Assembly: GCA_016197205.1 (NCBI GenBank)
Contig: JACPWG010000032.1
Span: 1-64,000, forward strand
DNA: 64,000 nt
Direction of reading: 5' to 3'
DNA from: Planctomycetota bacterium
Lineage (GTDB): Bacteria; Planctomycetota; MHYJ01; WSZJ01; JACPWG01
Below the pieces are notes generated by a model. That model was given only the letters and a program-made list of their open reading frames with translations. It had not been told where the DNA came from and searched no databases. A program made the position numbers and the translations under genes. Shown here piece after piece: positions 25,660-33,217 of this stretch (positions are counted from its first letter, which is position 1; each line of letters opens with the position of its first letter).

Positions 25660-25830
25660 TCAGTACCGCTCCACGGAAGTCGGTGACCAATAGGCGAAGG
25701 CAAGTTTGGCCGCCCGCGAGGCGCGCGAGCGAGGCGTAGTAACGGAGAACTACGGCGAGCGAGCGCAACGAAGCAGGCGGCCAAAATCGCCGAGCAAATT
25801 GGTCACCCAATTCTGTGGGGCGGTACTCAG
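25660..25830. repeat. Repeat family A, copy 3
   Basis: A nearly complete copy, very close to copies 1 and 4. Its last bases (CAG) touch the GGAGGGG ribosome site of the gene starting at 25840, so the element forms the immediate leader of that gene. Confidence 0.85.
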
Positions 25831-25839
25831 GAGGGGACC

Positions 25840-27918
25840 ATGAGTAGCTCTCGGAGGCGGCTTTCCCTAGCGGCAGGGTCGCTGCTGCTCGCTGTCTGGG
25901 GCTTTGCGGGATGGGCAGCGGACAGGGGCGACGGAGGGCGGGCGGACGGAGCACGCGCGCAGGGGCCGACGCACTCGCAAGAGCCCAAGCATGCCAAGGA
26001 GCCCAAGCCCACCCCCGAGGCCGGGCACGACGAGACGTCGCGGCAAGCCAAGGAGCCAAGACCAACCCAGGGGACGGGCCACGGGGCGCGGGCCGAGGCC
26101 GACGCCGGGGGCTCGCCTGATTCCCAAGAGTCCGGGCTTCGCCCGAGTGACGGTCGCCGGCCGCGTGAGCAGCAGTCCGGCCGTCGGGCAGCCCGCGTCC
26201 AGATGGCGGAGCTGGAGGCCTTGCACTACTCCTTGCACGACCCGCTGCCTTCGTGTCCATGGAGGAGGTGCGAGGCCTCCGATACGGGTGAGGACTACGA
26301 CGAGCGCTCGGAGCTCGCCGGGGAGGTCGGGGGGGGAGACGCGCGGGGGCGCGACGACCTGCCGACAGGGCCCGCCGAACGCCTCGGCCGGTTGCGCCGA
26401 GGCGAAAATCATGACGACGAACGCAGCGGACGCGTCGATCGACTTGGCGACTGCAATAGCGGTCTGGGCGACGACCTCCATCGGCGTGCTGACGTCGCCG
26501 ACCGGTGCGGAGAGCATGGCGAACAACCGCCGCCCCCCCCCGCGGACACGCCGCCGGCACCCGCGCCGCCGGGTCCGACGGTTCCCCCGACGCCCCCCGA
26601 GCCCCCGCTCCCGCCGGGGTCGACGGAGCCGCCGCCGCTCCCGCTGCCGCCGACGCCTCCAACATCTCCCCTTGAGCTGCCCGCGCTCCCCGAACCGCCG
26701 GCGCCATCCGAAGTGGCCGTCTCCGCCCCCGTGGTGCCTCCCGCCCTCGTGGAGGGGTTCGGATCCGACCGCCGCGGCGCGACCTCCCCCCCGTCGAGTG
26801 CGACTTCTTCCGCCGCGCTGGCTCCGATTCCGTCGGTTCCCCTGACTGCGGCTCCCGCCCAGGCGCCGGAGCCGTCCGCCGACGGCCCCACCGACAACTC
26901 CTCCATCGGTCCCTCGTCGCGTGCGGACGAGACGCGGAATCCTGAACGGCCGCTTCCCTTCGGGTCCTCCAACGCCTCCGCCGGGGCCGGCACGCTCTTC
27001 TTCGACCCCTTTCCCTCCCCGGAGGCCATCGTCGATTCGCTCCCCGAGATCGCCGTCTCCTTCCACCCCGGTGTCCTCGGGTCGCGCCTGGAGACGTTCG
27101 CCATGCTCCTGGACGGCAGCGACGTGTCCGCGTCGGTCTCGCTCGACGCGGCGGCCGGCCGTGCGCTCCTGCACGCATCGACCCTCGACGATGGACTGCA
27201 TCGCGTCCTCGTGCGAATGCAGGACGGCTTCGGGTCCACCGGGAGTTACACTTGGACCTTCACGCGCGTCGAACAATGCCGCCAGGTCTCGCTTTCACCG
27301 AGACCGGGCATCCGCGGACGCGCGTCGCCTCGCGAGCCGAGCCCCCCGGTTGGTCTTTCCGCCAAGCCGGGCAACGCCTCGGTTCGGCTCTCCTGGAGCC
27401 CTCCCCCCCGGGCGGACGGGGTCGCGGCCCACCGCGTCCTTCGTCGTCGGACCGCGGGCGAAGCCTTCATCGTCATCGCCGAGGTCCCGGGGGAGATCGC
27501 CTCCTTCCTCGATACGCGGCTCCCGAATTGCGTGGCGCAGAGGTACGCCCTCCTGGCCGTGACGTCGACGGGGGAGGAAAGTGCGCCCAGCGCGGAGGTG
27601 AGCGCCCGGCCGGAGGGGCCGCCGCCCATTGCTCCCGCCGGCCTCACGGCGGCCTTCCAAGGGGGCGTGGTGCGACTGGCATGGAAACCAAATCCGGAGC
27701 CGACGGTGAAGGAGTACCTGCTTTACCGCCTGCGCTCCCCCGGAAGCCCCGGGATCCTGCTCGCGACAATCCCGAGAGCAACGACCCATTATGTGGACGG
27801 CCCGGGGTTCGACGGGGGGTCGCCCGCCCCTTGGTATTACGCGCTCCGGGCGCGTGATCGGTGCGAGCGGCTCAGCGCCTTGTCCGAGCCCGTGCGCCCT
27901 GGCCCCGGCGGCTCGTAA
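25840..27918 (+). CDS. Secreted fibronectin-type-III-like protein, middle part possibly frameshifted
   Basis: 692 residues. Signal peptide at 1-27 (LSLAAGSLLLAVWGFAGWAA), then a Glu/Lys/Pro-rich stretch with repeated EPK-type motifs, a Pro-rich linker (about 230-290), and two fibronectin-III-like modules near 510-600 (PPVGLSAKPGNASVRLSWSP) and 605-690 (GVVRLAWKPNPEPTVKEYLL). Probably a cell-surface or extracellular adhesion protein. GGAGGGG precedes ATG 25840. Residues ~110-230 are strongly polar in this frame, while the +1 frame at about 26370-26540 is protein-like (NAADASIDLATAIAVWATTS) with G/C in most third codon positions. Two compensating frameshifts, or a different gene history, are therefore possible; a C run at about 26525-26540 would be a natural slip site. 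Confidence 0.65.
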   Translation: MSSSRRRLSLAAGSLLLAVWGFAGWAADRGDGGRADGARAQGPTHSQEPKHAKEPKPTPEAGHDETSRQAKEPRPTQGTGHGARAEADAGGSPDSQESGLRPSDGRRPREQQSGRRAARVQMAELEALHYSLHDPLPSCPWRRCEASDTGEDYDERSELAGEVGGGDARGRDDLPTGPAERLGRLRRGENHDDERSGRVDRLGDCNSGLGDDLHRRADVADRCGEHGEQPPPPPADTPPAPAPPGPTVPPTPPEPPLPPGSTEPPPLPLPPTPPTSPLELPALPEPPAPSEVAVSAPVVPPALVEGFGSDRRGATSPPSSATSSAALAPIPSVPLTAAPAQAPEPSADGPTDNSSIGPSSRADETRNPERPLPFGSSNASAGAGTLFFDPFPSPEAIVDSLPEIAVSFHPGVLGSRLETFAMLLDGSDVSASVSLDAAAGRALLHASTLDDGLHRVLVRMQDGFGSTGSYTWTFTRVEQCRQVSLSPRPGIRGRASPREPSPPVGLSAKPGNASVRLSWSPPPRADGVAAHRVLRRRTAGEAFIVIAEVPGEIASFLDTRLPNCVAQRYALLAVTSTGEESAPSAEVSARPEGPPPIAPAGLTAAFQGGVVRLAWKPNPEPTVKEYLLYRLRSPGSPGILLATIPRATTHYVDGPGFDGGSPAPWYYALRARDRCERLSALSEPVRPGPGGS

Positions 27919-28011
27919 CCGGGTGCCCGGCGCGGGCCCCACGCGAAGCGCCGACCAGGATCCAGAGCAACGGCTACCCTCTGCCCTGGTAGCGGCGAGA
28001 GTCGGGCCTGC

Positions 28012-28047
28012 GCTCCGAAGCTCGCCGCAGCGAGCGAAGGAGTGGTG
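28012..28047 (+). repeat. Repeat family G, partial copy
   Basis: GAAGCTCGCCGCAGCGAGCG and the following bases match the core of family G. The surrounding 27919-28105 has no gene and leads directly into family B copy 2. Confidence 0.6.
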
Positions 28048-28105
28048 ACGGGTGCGGCACCCGTCGCGCCCGCGTTCGAATCTGGTTGCGGTTTTGTTGC
28101 GTTGG

Positions 28106-28248
28106 CGCCCGCGCAAAAATAACTGCGCAGATTCGGACCTCGAGGCTCCTGGGGGCGCGGCCCGCTGGGCCGCGCTGCGCGGGCCGGAGGCCCGCGCCCC
28201 CAGGCATCGGTCGATCCACGGAAATGTAAAGTAATTCTTGCGCGGGCG
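28106..28248. repeat. Repeat family B, copy 2
   Basis: The same element as 25538-25658 but inverted, with the same 11-bp ends and a larger GC-rich central palindrome. Its right end touches the open frame of the kinase fragment that follows, marking the 5' breakpoint of that gene. Confidence 0.85.
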
Positions 28249-29262
28249 CTTACGAAGCGAAAGCCGCTCCTGTGTCCGGGCTGCAAAACGCGGATCGACG
28301 TCTTCGGGCTCCCGCCGAGGCGCCGGCTTCGCCGCTCCGGCTGCGAGCGCATGCTCGTGGTACCGGACGACCCCGCGGCGTACACTCTCCTCCAGTACGA
28401 GCTTCCGCCCGTGGGGGCCGCGGATGAGACCCTCCGCGCGACCGCGGTCGTGCCCCGCCCCTCCAGGGAGGAGAGCGAGGCCCGGGAAGAGACGGAGCGG
28501 CACAGGGCCCTCTTTACCTGCATCGGCCTGGAGATCGTGTCGCGCGTCGCGGTGGGCGGACAAGGAATCCTCTACCAGGCCCTGCACAAGATCATGGATC
28601 GGCTGGTCGCGCTGAAGCTCCTCAGAACCGATCTCGCGCAGGACTCGCAGATGCTCAAGCGGTTCCTGCGCGAGGCCCGCGCAGCGGCCCGGCTCGAGCA
28701 CGCCAACCTCGTCAAGATCCTGAACGCGGGCTGCCTGGACGGGCAGTTCTACATCGTGTTCCCGTGGATTTCGGGCAAGGACTTGGGGCGCATTTGCGAA
28801 GAACAAGGTCCGATCCCTGCCGTGCGCGCACTGGTATGGACGATGGAAGTGGCGCAGGGTCTACACGCCCTGCACGTAGCCGGCGTGGCCCACCGCGACG
28901 TGAAGCCGTCGAACATGCTCCTCCACGGCGACGGGAGCGCCTGCCTCACCGACCTGGGCATGGCCCGAGTGCTGGACGAGGGCACGATTACGGCGAGCGA
29001 AGTGATTCTCGGGACGCCGTGCTATCTGCCGCCGGAGCAAACCACGGGCGCGCATGAGGTGACGCCGGCTAGCGACGTGTACTCGCTCGGGCTACGCTCT
29101 TCCATTTGCTCGGGGGCAAGGCCCAATGGCACTAAACGTTGGAACGCGGGCGACGCCCGCGATACCCCTCACCCCGACCCTCTCCCCTGCGAGAGGAGCG
29201 GGTGGCTATTCCTCCCGCAGGAAATGCGCACGACGCGCAAGTCTTGCGGGGGAATAGCATAG
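28249..29262 (+). pseudogene. Serine/threonine kinase fragment with zinc ribbon, cut at both ends by repeats
   Basis: Open frame with kinase character from just after family B to about 29110. In frame before the first ATG (28351) is a zinc-ribbon (LLCPGCKTRIDVF ... SGCERMLVV). The kinase domain follows: glycine loop VAVGGQGILYQA, VALKLL (Lys), HRDVKPSNMLLHG (catalytic loop), DLGMAR in place of DFG, TPCYLPPEQ, and DVYSLG (start of the F helix). After about 29100 the frame turns into repeat-derived sequence, so the C-terminal lobe is missing, as is any start codon before the zinc ribbon. It was probably a signalling kinase like the one at 55181-56798. The present form is unlikely to be active. 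Confidence 0.8.
29204..29262. repeat. Repeat family F, copy 1
   Basis: A 59-bp hairpin running from GGCTATTCCTCCCGCAGG to GCGGGGGAATAGCAT. It matches 35108-35166 in inverted orientation. It ends the truncated kinase frame. Confidence 0.8.
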
Positions 29263-29415
29263 CGGCGCCTGTCCGGCGGACCGTCGTTCCGGGCATGCGC
29301 CAAGCAGGCGCCCTGATGCTTCGCCCCACCGTACCTGGCAAGGAATTCTACCTGTCTCCCAAGCCTTCAGCAAGCTCGATCCTCTGTGTGAGTTCAGGTC
29401 GCGCGCAACGACGAG

Positions 29416-29449
29416 CGCGGGGCGGGCGACGCGCGTCGCCCGCCCCGCG
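29416..29449. terminator. Strong hairpin, possible terminator
   Basis: A perfect 15-bp stem (CGCGGGGCGGGCGAC with its complement) around a 4-base loop, just beyond the stop of the minus-strand gene at 29505. There is no T-run, so intrinsic termination is uncertain; it may instead block exonucleases. Confidence 0.5.
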
Positions 29450-29504
29450 GGAATCACCTCCGGGCTCGACCCCCTGGATGCGGGGCCGATCGTTGCGAGC
29501 CGGG

Positions 29505-30449
29505 CTACCTGCCGCCGTTCAGGCCGTCCAGGATCCCCGGGCCGCCGCTGGGCTGGCCGTTTGGTTCCTCGGCCGTCCGGCGGAGCGGCATCGCCAGCTT
29601 GAGTGTTTTCTGCGCGGCGCGCGCCGGACCGAAACTGGTACCCTTGAACGTGAAGCTCGCGTACATGCTGAGGATGTGGGGCGGCCAGTTCTGCACGACG
29701 TCGAATTCGTCCGAGCTCATCTTCAGGCTCTTGCCCGGCGCGAGGGGCTTCGGCGCCACCATCACCATCGGCCAGCGCTTGTTGGCCGACCAGGTCCACA
29801 CCCTCTGGCCGCCGGACCACGCCTCAAGCTCCGCCCAGTGGTTCAAGTGCCGATAGCTGATGTTCACCGAATCCGGACCGGTGTTCGTGACCTTGAATTC
29901 CAAGCGCACCTTGCCGCCGAGCTGCCGCGCGGACAGGGATGCTTTGAGGCCCGCCTGGCCGTCCGAACCCTCCTCGGCCACGCGGTAGGCCAGACGATGC
30001 AGGCGTTCGCGGAGCGCGCGGAAGCCCGCCGACTCGAACGCGCCCGTTTGCGAATGCACCGTGTGCGCCACGCCCGCCGGGTTGCCCTGCCTCGGGGTCC
30101 GGAGCGTCACTTCGTACCGCATCCCGTCGGCAATGATGTGGCGCGGGATCGGGAACCCGAGGATGTCGTTGAACCGGATCCGCTGGAAATTCTTGAGGAG
30201 CGAATCGTACTCCGCCTCGGTCAGTCGCAACGTCTTCGGCCGCTCCGCGGTGTTGAAGCCGCTCCGGAGGACAGCCTCGCGGTTGGTGTACACCTTCAGG
30301 TCAAGTTGGATGCCGGCGAACCCGCCGTTCTCTTCGTAGCGGATCCGCTCCACGCGCGGACCCACGCGGGCCTCCGCTCGACCCGCTAACACTCCCAGCG
30401 AGGCCAACGCCATGGCCCCGATCACCGTCGCCATCCTTGTGCTTCGCAT
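29505..30449 (-). CDS. Secreted BsuPI-like domain protein
   Basis: 314 residues with a signal peptide (ATVIGAMALASLGVLAGRAEA). The central part (about 30-150) is not recognised. Around residues 175-270 the pattern LEFKVTNTGPDSVNIS, then WSGGQRVWTWSANKRWPMVM and LAPGKSLKMSSDEFDV, resembles the BsuPI (intracellular proteinase inhibitor) beta-sandwich fold used by many exported proteins. The C-terminus is Gly/Pro-rich. Start at ATG 30449 with AGGAG upstream; GTG one codon earlier is equally possible. The longer frame to 30662 adds non-signal sequence. Its role in the envelope is unknown. Confidence 0.7.
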   Translation of the reverse strand: MRSTRMATVIGAMALASLGVLAGRAEARVGPRVERIRYEENGGFAGIQLDLKVYTNREAVLRSGFNTAERPKTLRLTEAEYDSLLKNFQRIRFNDILGFPIPRHIIADGMRYEVTLRTPRQGNPAGVAHTVHSQTGAFESAGFRALRERLHRLAYRVAEEGSDGQAGLKASLSARQLGGKVRLEFKVTNTGPDSVNISYRHLNHWAELEAWSGGQRVWTWSANKRWPMVMVAPKPLAPGKSLKMSSDEFDVVQNWPPHILSMYASFTFKGTSFGPARAAQKTLKLAMPLRRTAEEPNGQPSGGPGILDGLNGGR

Positions 30450-31134
30450 CACTCTTGGCTCCTGAATCGGCCGTGACTTCCTTGCCCTTCGTTCGACACC
30501 CTGGATGACGCATATCGTGTGCCCCTCAGCTCGAATGCAGCAACTTGCGCGTCCCAGAAGAAATGCGCCACGGAGTGTGGAGGCCTGTGGTCGGCAGCCG
30601 ATCAGCCAGAGGATTGGAATGTTCCAGGGAATTGGACGAAGCTCGACACCCTTCGATTTCAATCGCTACTGAACTCTTGCGTGTCGCGTCCCGCTCTCAC
30701 TGAGGACCGCGCCCCTGCACAAAAGCCGACGATGTGGACAGCGACGCAACGGCAAACTCGCTCAAATCCGGCGGCCAGTCGCCCCGCCTGAAGAGGGTGT
30801 CGCAACAGCCGCGACAACCTCCATCCGTCGCCCGCAAGGCCGCGTGAATGCTGGGGCGGTTCGGGGGCCGCGACCCTTCTGCGACAGCCTCTGAAGGCGG
30901 AACTACGCACCGGGTCGCAGTACTTCGCGCAGGTTGCCCGCCATGGCCGACTTTGCAGGCACCGCGCGCACAGGCCGCGGCGCTGCTTGTAGTTCCGCCT
31001 TTTACACAAAGTGTGGCGCAACTGGCGTTCACCGGCATTCACCGGGGTTCACTGGCCACCGACCGTTCAACTGGAGCGGTGAAGCCGCAGTTCGATCCTC
31101 GCCGCCGCGTGACTGCACTTACGCTGCAAAATTG
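30450..31134. other. Gene-free stretch upstream of the BsuPI-like gene
   Basis: No supported gene on either strand. The first 250 bp are only moderately GC-rich and may contain the promoter of the minus-strand gene. The rest is occupied by family H inverted ends. Confidence 0.4.
30894..31004. repeat. Repeat family H, inverted pair
   Basis: AAGGCGGAACTAC at about 30894 and GTAGTTCCGCCTT at about 30990 form inverted ends about 100 bp apart. One end of the same type occurs at 14815-14828. Confidence 0.65.
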
Positions 31135-31322
31135 GGCATGGTTCAAACGTGGGTTACAGCCTGCCGTCGGCCGCCCGCCGTAGGGGCTCCCCTTGTGGGC
31201 GCCCACGACTGGCCGCAAGCCCTTGGACTGCGCGGTGTCGCCAACAGGGCGGGCACAAGGCCCGCCCCTACGTCCGGACACGAAAGCGTGTTACCCACAC
31301 CCTGCCCGACTTGAACCATGCC
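31135..31322. repeat. Repeat family C, copy 2, with flank motifs
   Basis: The hairpin spans 31180-31272 (GTAGGGGCTCCCCTTGTG to CACAAGGCCCGCCCCTAC), followed by GTCCGGACACGAAAGCGTG as in copy 1 but inverted. GGCATGGTTCAAA on the left (31135-31147) and its complement TTGAACCATGCC on the right (31311-31322) bracket the element. Confidence 0.85.
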
Positions 31323-31332
31323 CAAAATTGAC

Positions 31333-31369
31333 CGAGGCCGTCCCCCCCTGCGCGGGAGTGACGGCCTCG
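31333..31369. terminator. Hairpin downstream of the small secreted protein gene
   Basis: CGAGGCCGTC pairs with GACGGCCTCG across 17 bases. It lies 34 bp past the stop of the minus-strand gene at 31403, in the right place for a terminator, but without a clear T-tract. Confidence 0.5.
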
Positions 31370-31402
31370 GGTGTCGACGGTATTCGTGGGGAGGGGGGCG
31401 CG

Positions 31403-31732
31403 CTACCCGGCGAGGTTGTTCGTCTCGAAGACGTTCTGCGCGTTCGAGGTCCTGTCGCAAGGGTCCTGGCTGGTCTGCTGGATCCCGTGGCTGAGCAGGA
31501 AATCGGAGATCTGGTCGATGATCCCCTGCTCCGCGCCGTGGCCCGTAAAGCTCTCGCCGTCGACCGTGACCGTCAACGCGTGATCGCTGGAGCCGCTGAT
31601 GTGGCTGTCGCTCCCGAAGAGCCTCTCGAGGCAATCCGCCGCGCGCGCTTCGTGTCCGCCGCAAGCCATTGCCGCAGGCGACAGGATCACCACCAAGCCG
31701 ATCACCAACGCCACGGCCGCAAGGTTACGCAT
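31403..31732 (-). CDS. Small secreted protein of unknown function
   Basis: 109 residues with a clear signal peptide (AAVALVIGLVVILSPAAMA). The mature part has three Cys (ACGGH, AADCLE, QDPCD), no known domain, and a segment HALTVTVDGESFTGHGAE. ATG 31732 follows GAGGAG at good spacing and third codon positions are GC-rich, so the gene is probably real. It stands alone between repeat-filled gaps. The Cys content suggests a disulfide-linked periplasmic or extracellular protein. Confidence 0.7.
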   Translation of the reverse strand: MRNLAAVALVIGLVVILSPAAMACGGHEARAADCLERLFGSDSHISGSSDHALTVTVDGESFTGHGAEQGIIDQISDFLLSHGIQQTSQDPCDRTSNAQNVFETNNLAG

Positions 31733-32057
31733 CTCTCATCCTCCTCGTGTTTTTGCCTGTCCTCTGTCCTTCGGTCTTGTTGTTCACCGTCGCAGACGAG
31801 AGGACCAGTCGCAACCCGCGTACCTAGAATAGTTAGAGAAGCAGCAAGATGCTTATGGTAAACGCGTTAGCAAATCATTATTATTCGCGAATCGCCTCAA
31901 GAATCATGCTGGGGGCGGGTTTTCCGTTACGAAATGCACCCGGATGTTACCGCGACGACACCGAGGCCGGTAGCTTCACGCTACTGCCCGACCGTTTCCG
32001 AAAACTCCAGGTGAATCGCCACGCGCCGCCGCGCGTGCGCTGCGGCCGCGACCTCGC
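31733..32057. other. Gene-free stretch, AT-richer
   Basis: A less GC-rich gap (for example TTAGCAAATCATTATTATTC near 31866) likely containing the promoter of the small secreted protein gene. No gene was recognised. Confidence 0.4.
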
Positions 32058-32210
32058 CTACAGATACCCGTTGGCCTTCAGATAGGCGATGACCTGATCC
32101 GCCAGCGCCTGGGGCGGGTGACGCGCTCCGTCGAGGACGAGCTCGGGCGTCAACGGCGCTTCGTAGGCCGAGTCGATGCCCGTGAACTGCGGGGGCTCGG
32201 GGTGGTGGTG
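32058..32210 (-). pseudogene. cysC: Adenylylsulfate (APS) kinase, C-terminal remnant
   Basis: The last ~50 residues of this minus-strand frame (FTGIDSAYEAPLTPELVLDG ... QVIAYLKANGYL) match the C-terminal end of APS kinases, which carry the GIDSPYE-type loop and finish with a YL..-GY ending. The P-loop and all of the N-terminal two thirds are absent; upstream sequence in frame is unrelated. The enzyme makes PAPS, the sulfate donor for sulfotransferases, and a broken sulfotransferase lies 3 kb away. The remnant is far too short to work. Confidence 0.7.
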
Positions 32211-32640
32211 ACCCCAGCGAAAGAGGACGGACCCATCCGAAGCCGCGGAGTCATGCGTCGGGCGCGACGCGGCGGTCACGGGATAATCGCCGCCGGCCGG
32301 CAAGCCGTATGCGAACCGACTCTTGGGTGTCAATCGCCAACGAGAAACCGGAATCGGGCATTGCCAAGCCCGCCCGGTGAAGCCTTTTCAATTGCGCATC
32401 GTTTCGATCATAATTGTCCCCCGTCCAGTTCGCCGAGCACTGCCCGTAAACCCGTCCGTTTAGCATGCTGAGGCGCTCTCTTCGACGCTCGCAGTGCAAG
32501 AATACGCTTGACATAGGCGGCGCCGCGCAATAATGTCTCGGGTCGATCTTCCCGCAAGCCTCCCCCTTTACCGGCTTGCGGCAGCGCCGGCCGCGCCCCT
32601 CCCCTCGCGACGGGTCGGACTCCCGGCGCGCACGCGCGCA
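32211..32640. other. Gene-free stretch between gene remnants
   Basis: No supported gene. Base composition drops in GC around 32320-32520. It probably derives from deleted or decayed genes. Confidence 0.35.
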
Positions 32641-32725
32641 AGGAATAGCCTACCCCCCGAAGCTCGCCGCAGCGAGCGAAAGGGGGTGGGGATTTGGTTG
32701 CGGCCACCGGCCGCGTTAGGTTGCG
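32641..32725 (+). repeat. Repeat family F/G compound, degenerate copy
   Basis: AAGGAATAGCCTACCCCCCG is followed by CTCGCCGCAGCGAGCGAA and GGTGGGGATTTGGTTGCGGC. The same order occurs at 35157-35234. The element ends at the first codon of the solute-binding-protein remnant. Confidence 0.75.
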
Positions 32726-32833
32726 ATGCCCCTCGCGCGTGCTGAAAAGGCGGCAGCGTTCAAGAAGGCGTGCGAGGAGGTCCAGGCGAAGGGGACCTTC
32801 GACGCGATCCTCAGGAGGTACCTCAGCCGCTAG
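32726..32833 (+). pseudogene. ABC transporter solute-binding protein, C-terminal remnant
   Basis: 35 residues (EKAAAFKKACEEVQAKGTFD, then AILRRYLSR) with the ending typical of family-3 extracellular amino-acid-binding proteins (a helix, KADGTYDxIL-like turn, KY at the end). The rest of the gene is missing; a family G repeat sits directly upstream at the breakpoint. Not functional. Confidence 0.6.
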
Positions 32834-33217
32834 TACCGCCTTGACCGTGTCCAGGCACGATTCCTGGAGTCGCGGGCCTCCCTCCTACGCTCGCTGCCGC
32901 GAGCTATGGAGCGCAGGCCGGCCCGCGCGAACCGGCGCGTCGACCGGAACGCTGTCTCGCTGGTCGCTCGACTCTCGGCCAGGCTCGCGGGGGGGGGCCA
33001 CTCCTGAGCTGCATCGCATTGCGCCGCGCGAGCGGCCTGCGGGCTTCTCGTTATCGTGAAGCGGTACGGCGCCCGCAACTGATGTCGGCCTGCCGGAACA
33101 GGGCTGTCCGTCCAGCGGGGGCTACGACGAAGCCTTGCTTCTCCAGTGGATCTCCCGCACTCAGGCGGCGCCGGATCGGCTGAAGGCGCACTTGGCCCCC
33201 GAGCGAGAAGGAATGCG
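32834..33217. repeat. Gap with a hairpin also found at 43926-43990
   Basis: Around 32876-32940 the sequence GGGCCTCCCTCCTACGCTCG, CGCGAGCTATGGAGCGCAGG, CCGGCCCGCGCGAACCGG closely matches 43922-43990. No gene is visible before the decarboxylase start. Confidence 0.55.

Noticed and set aside
25867..27276. Antisense frame in the fibronectin-type gene with a pyruvate-kinase-like look (AMLSAPVGDVSTPMEVV)
   Set aside because: The likeness is short, the catalytic parts are absent, and there is no start site. I keep only the note that the reading frame in this part is uncertain.
30519..31183. Several short open frames between the BsuPI-like gene and repeat C
   Set aside because: No ribosome sites, no domains and much repeat sequence; treated as non-coding.
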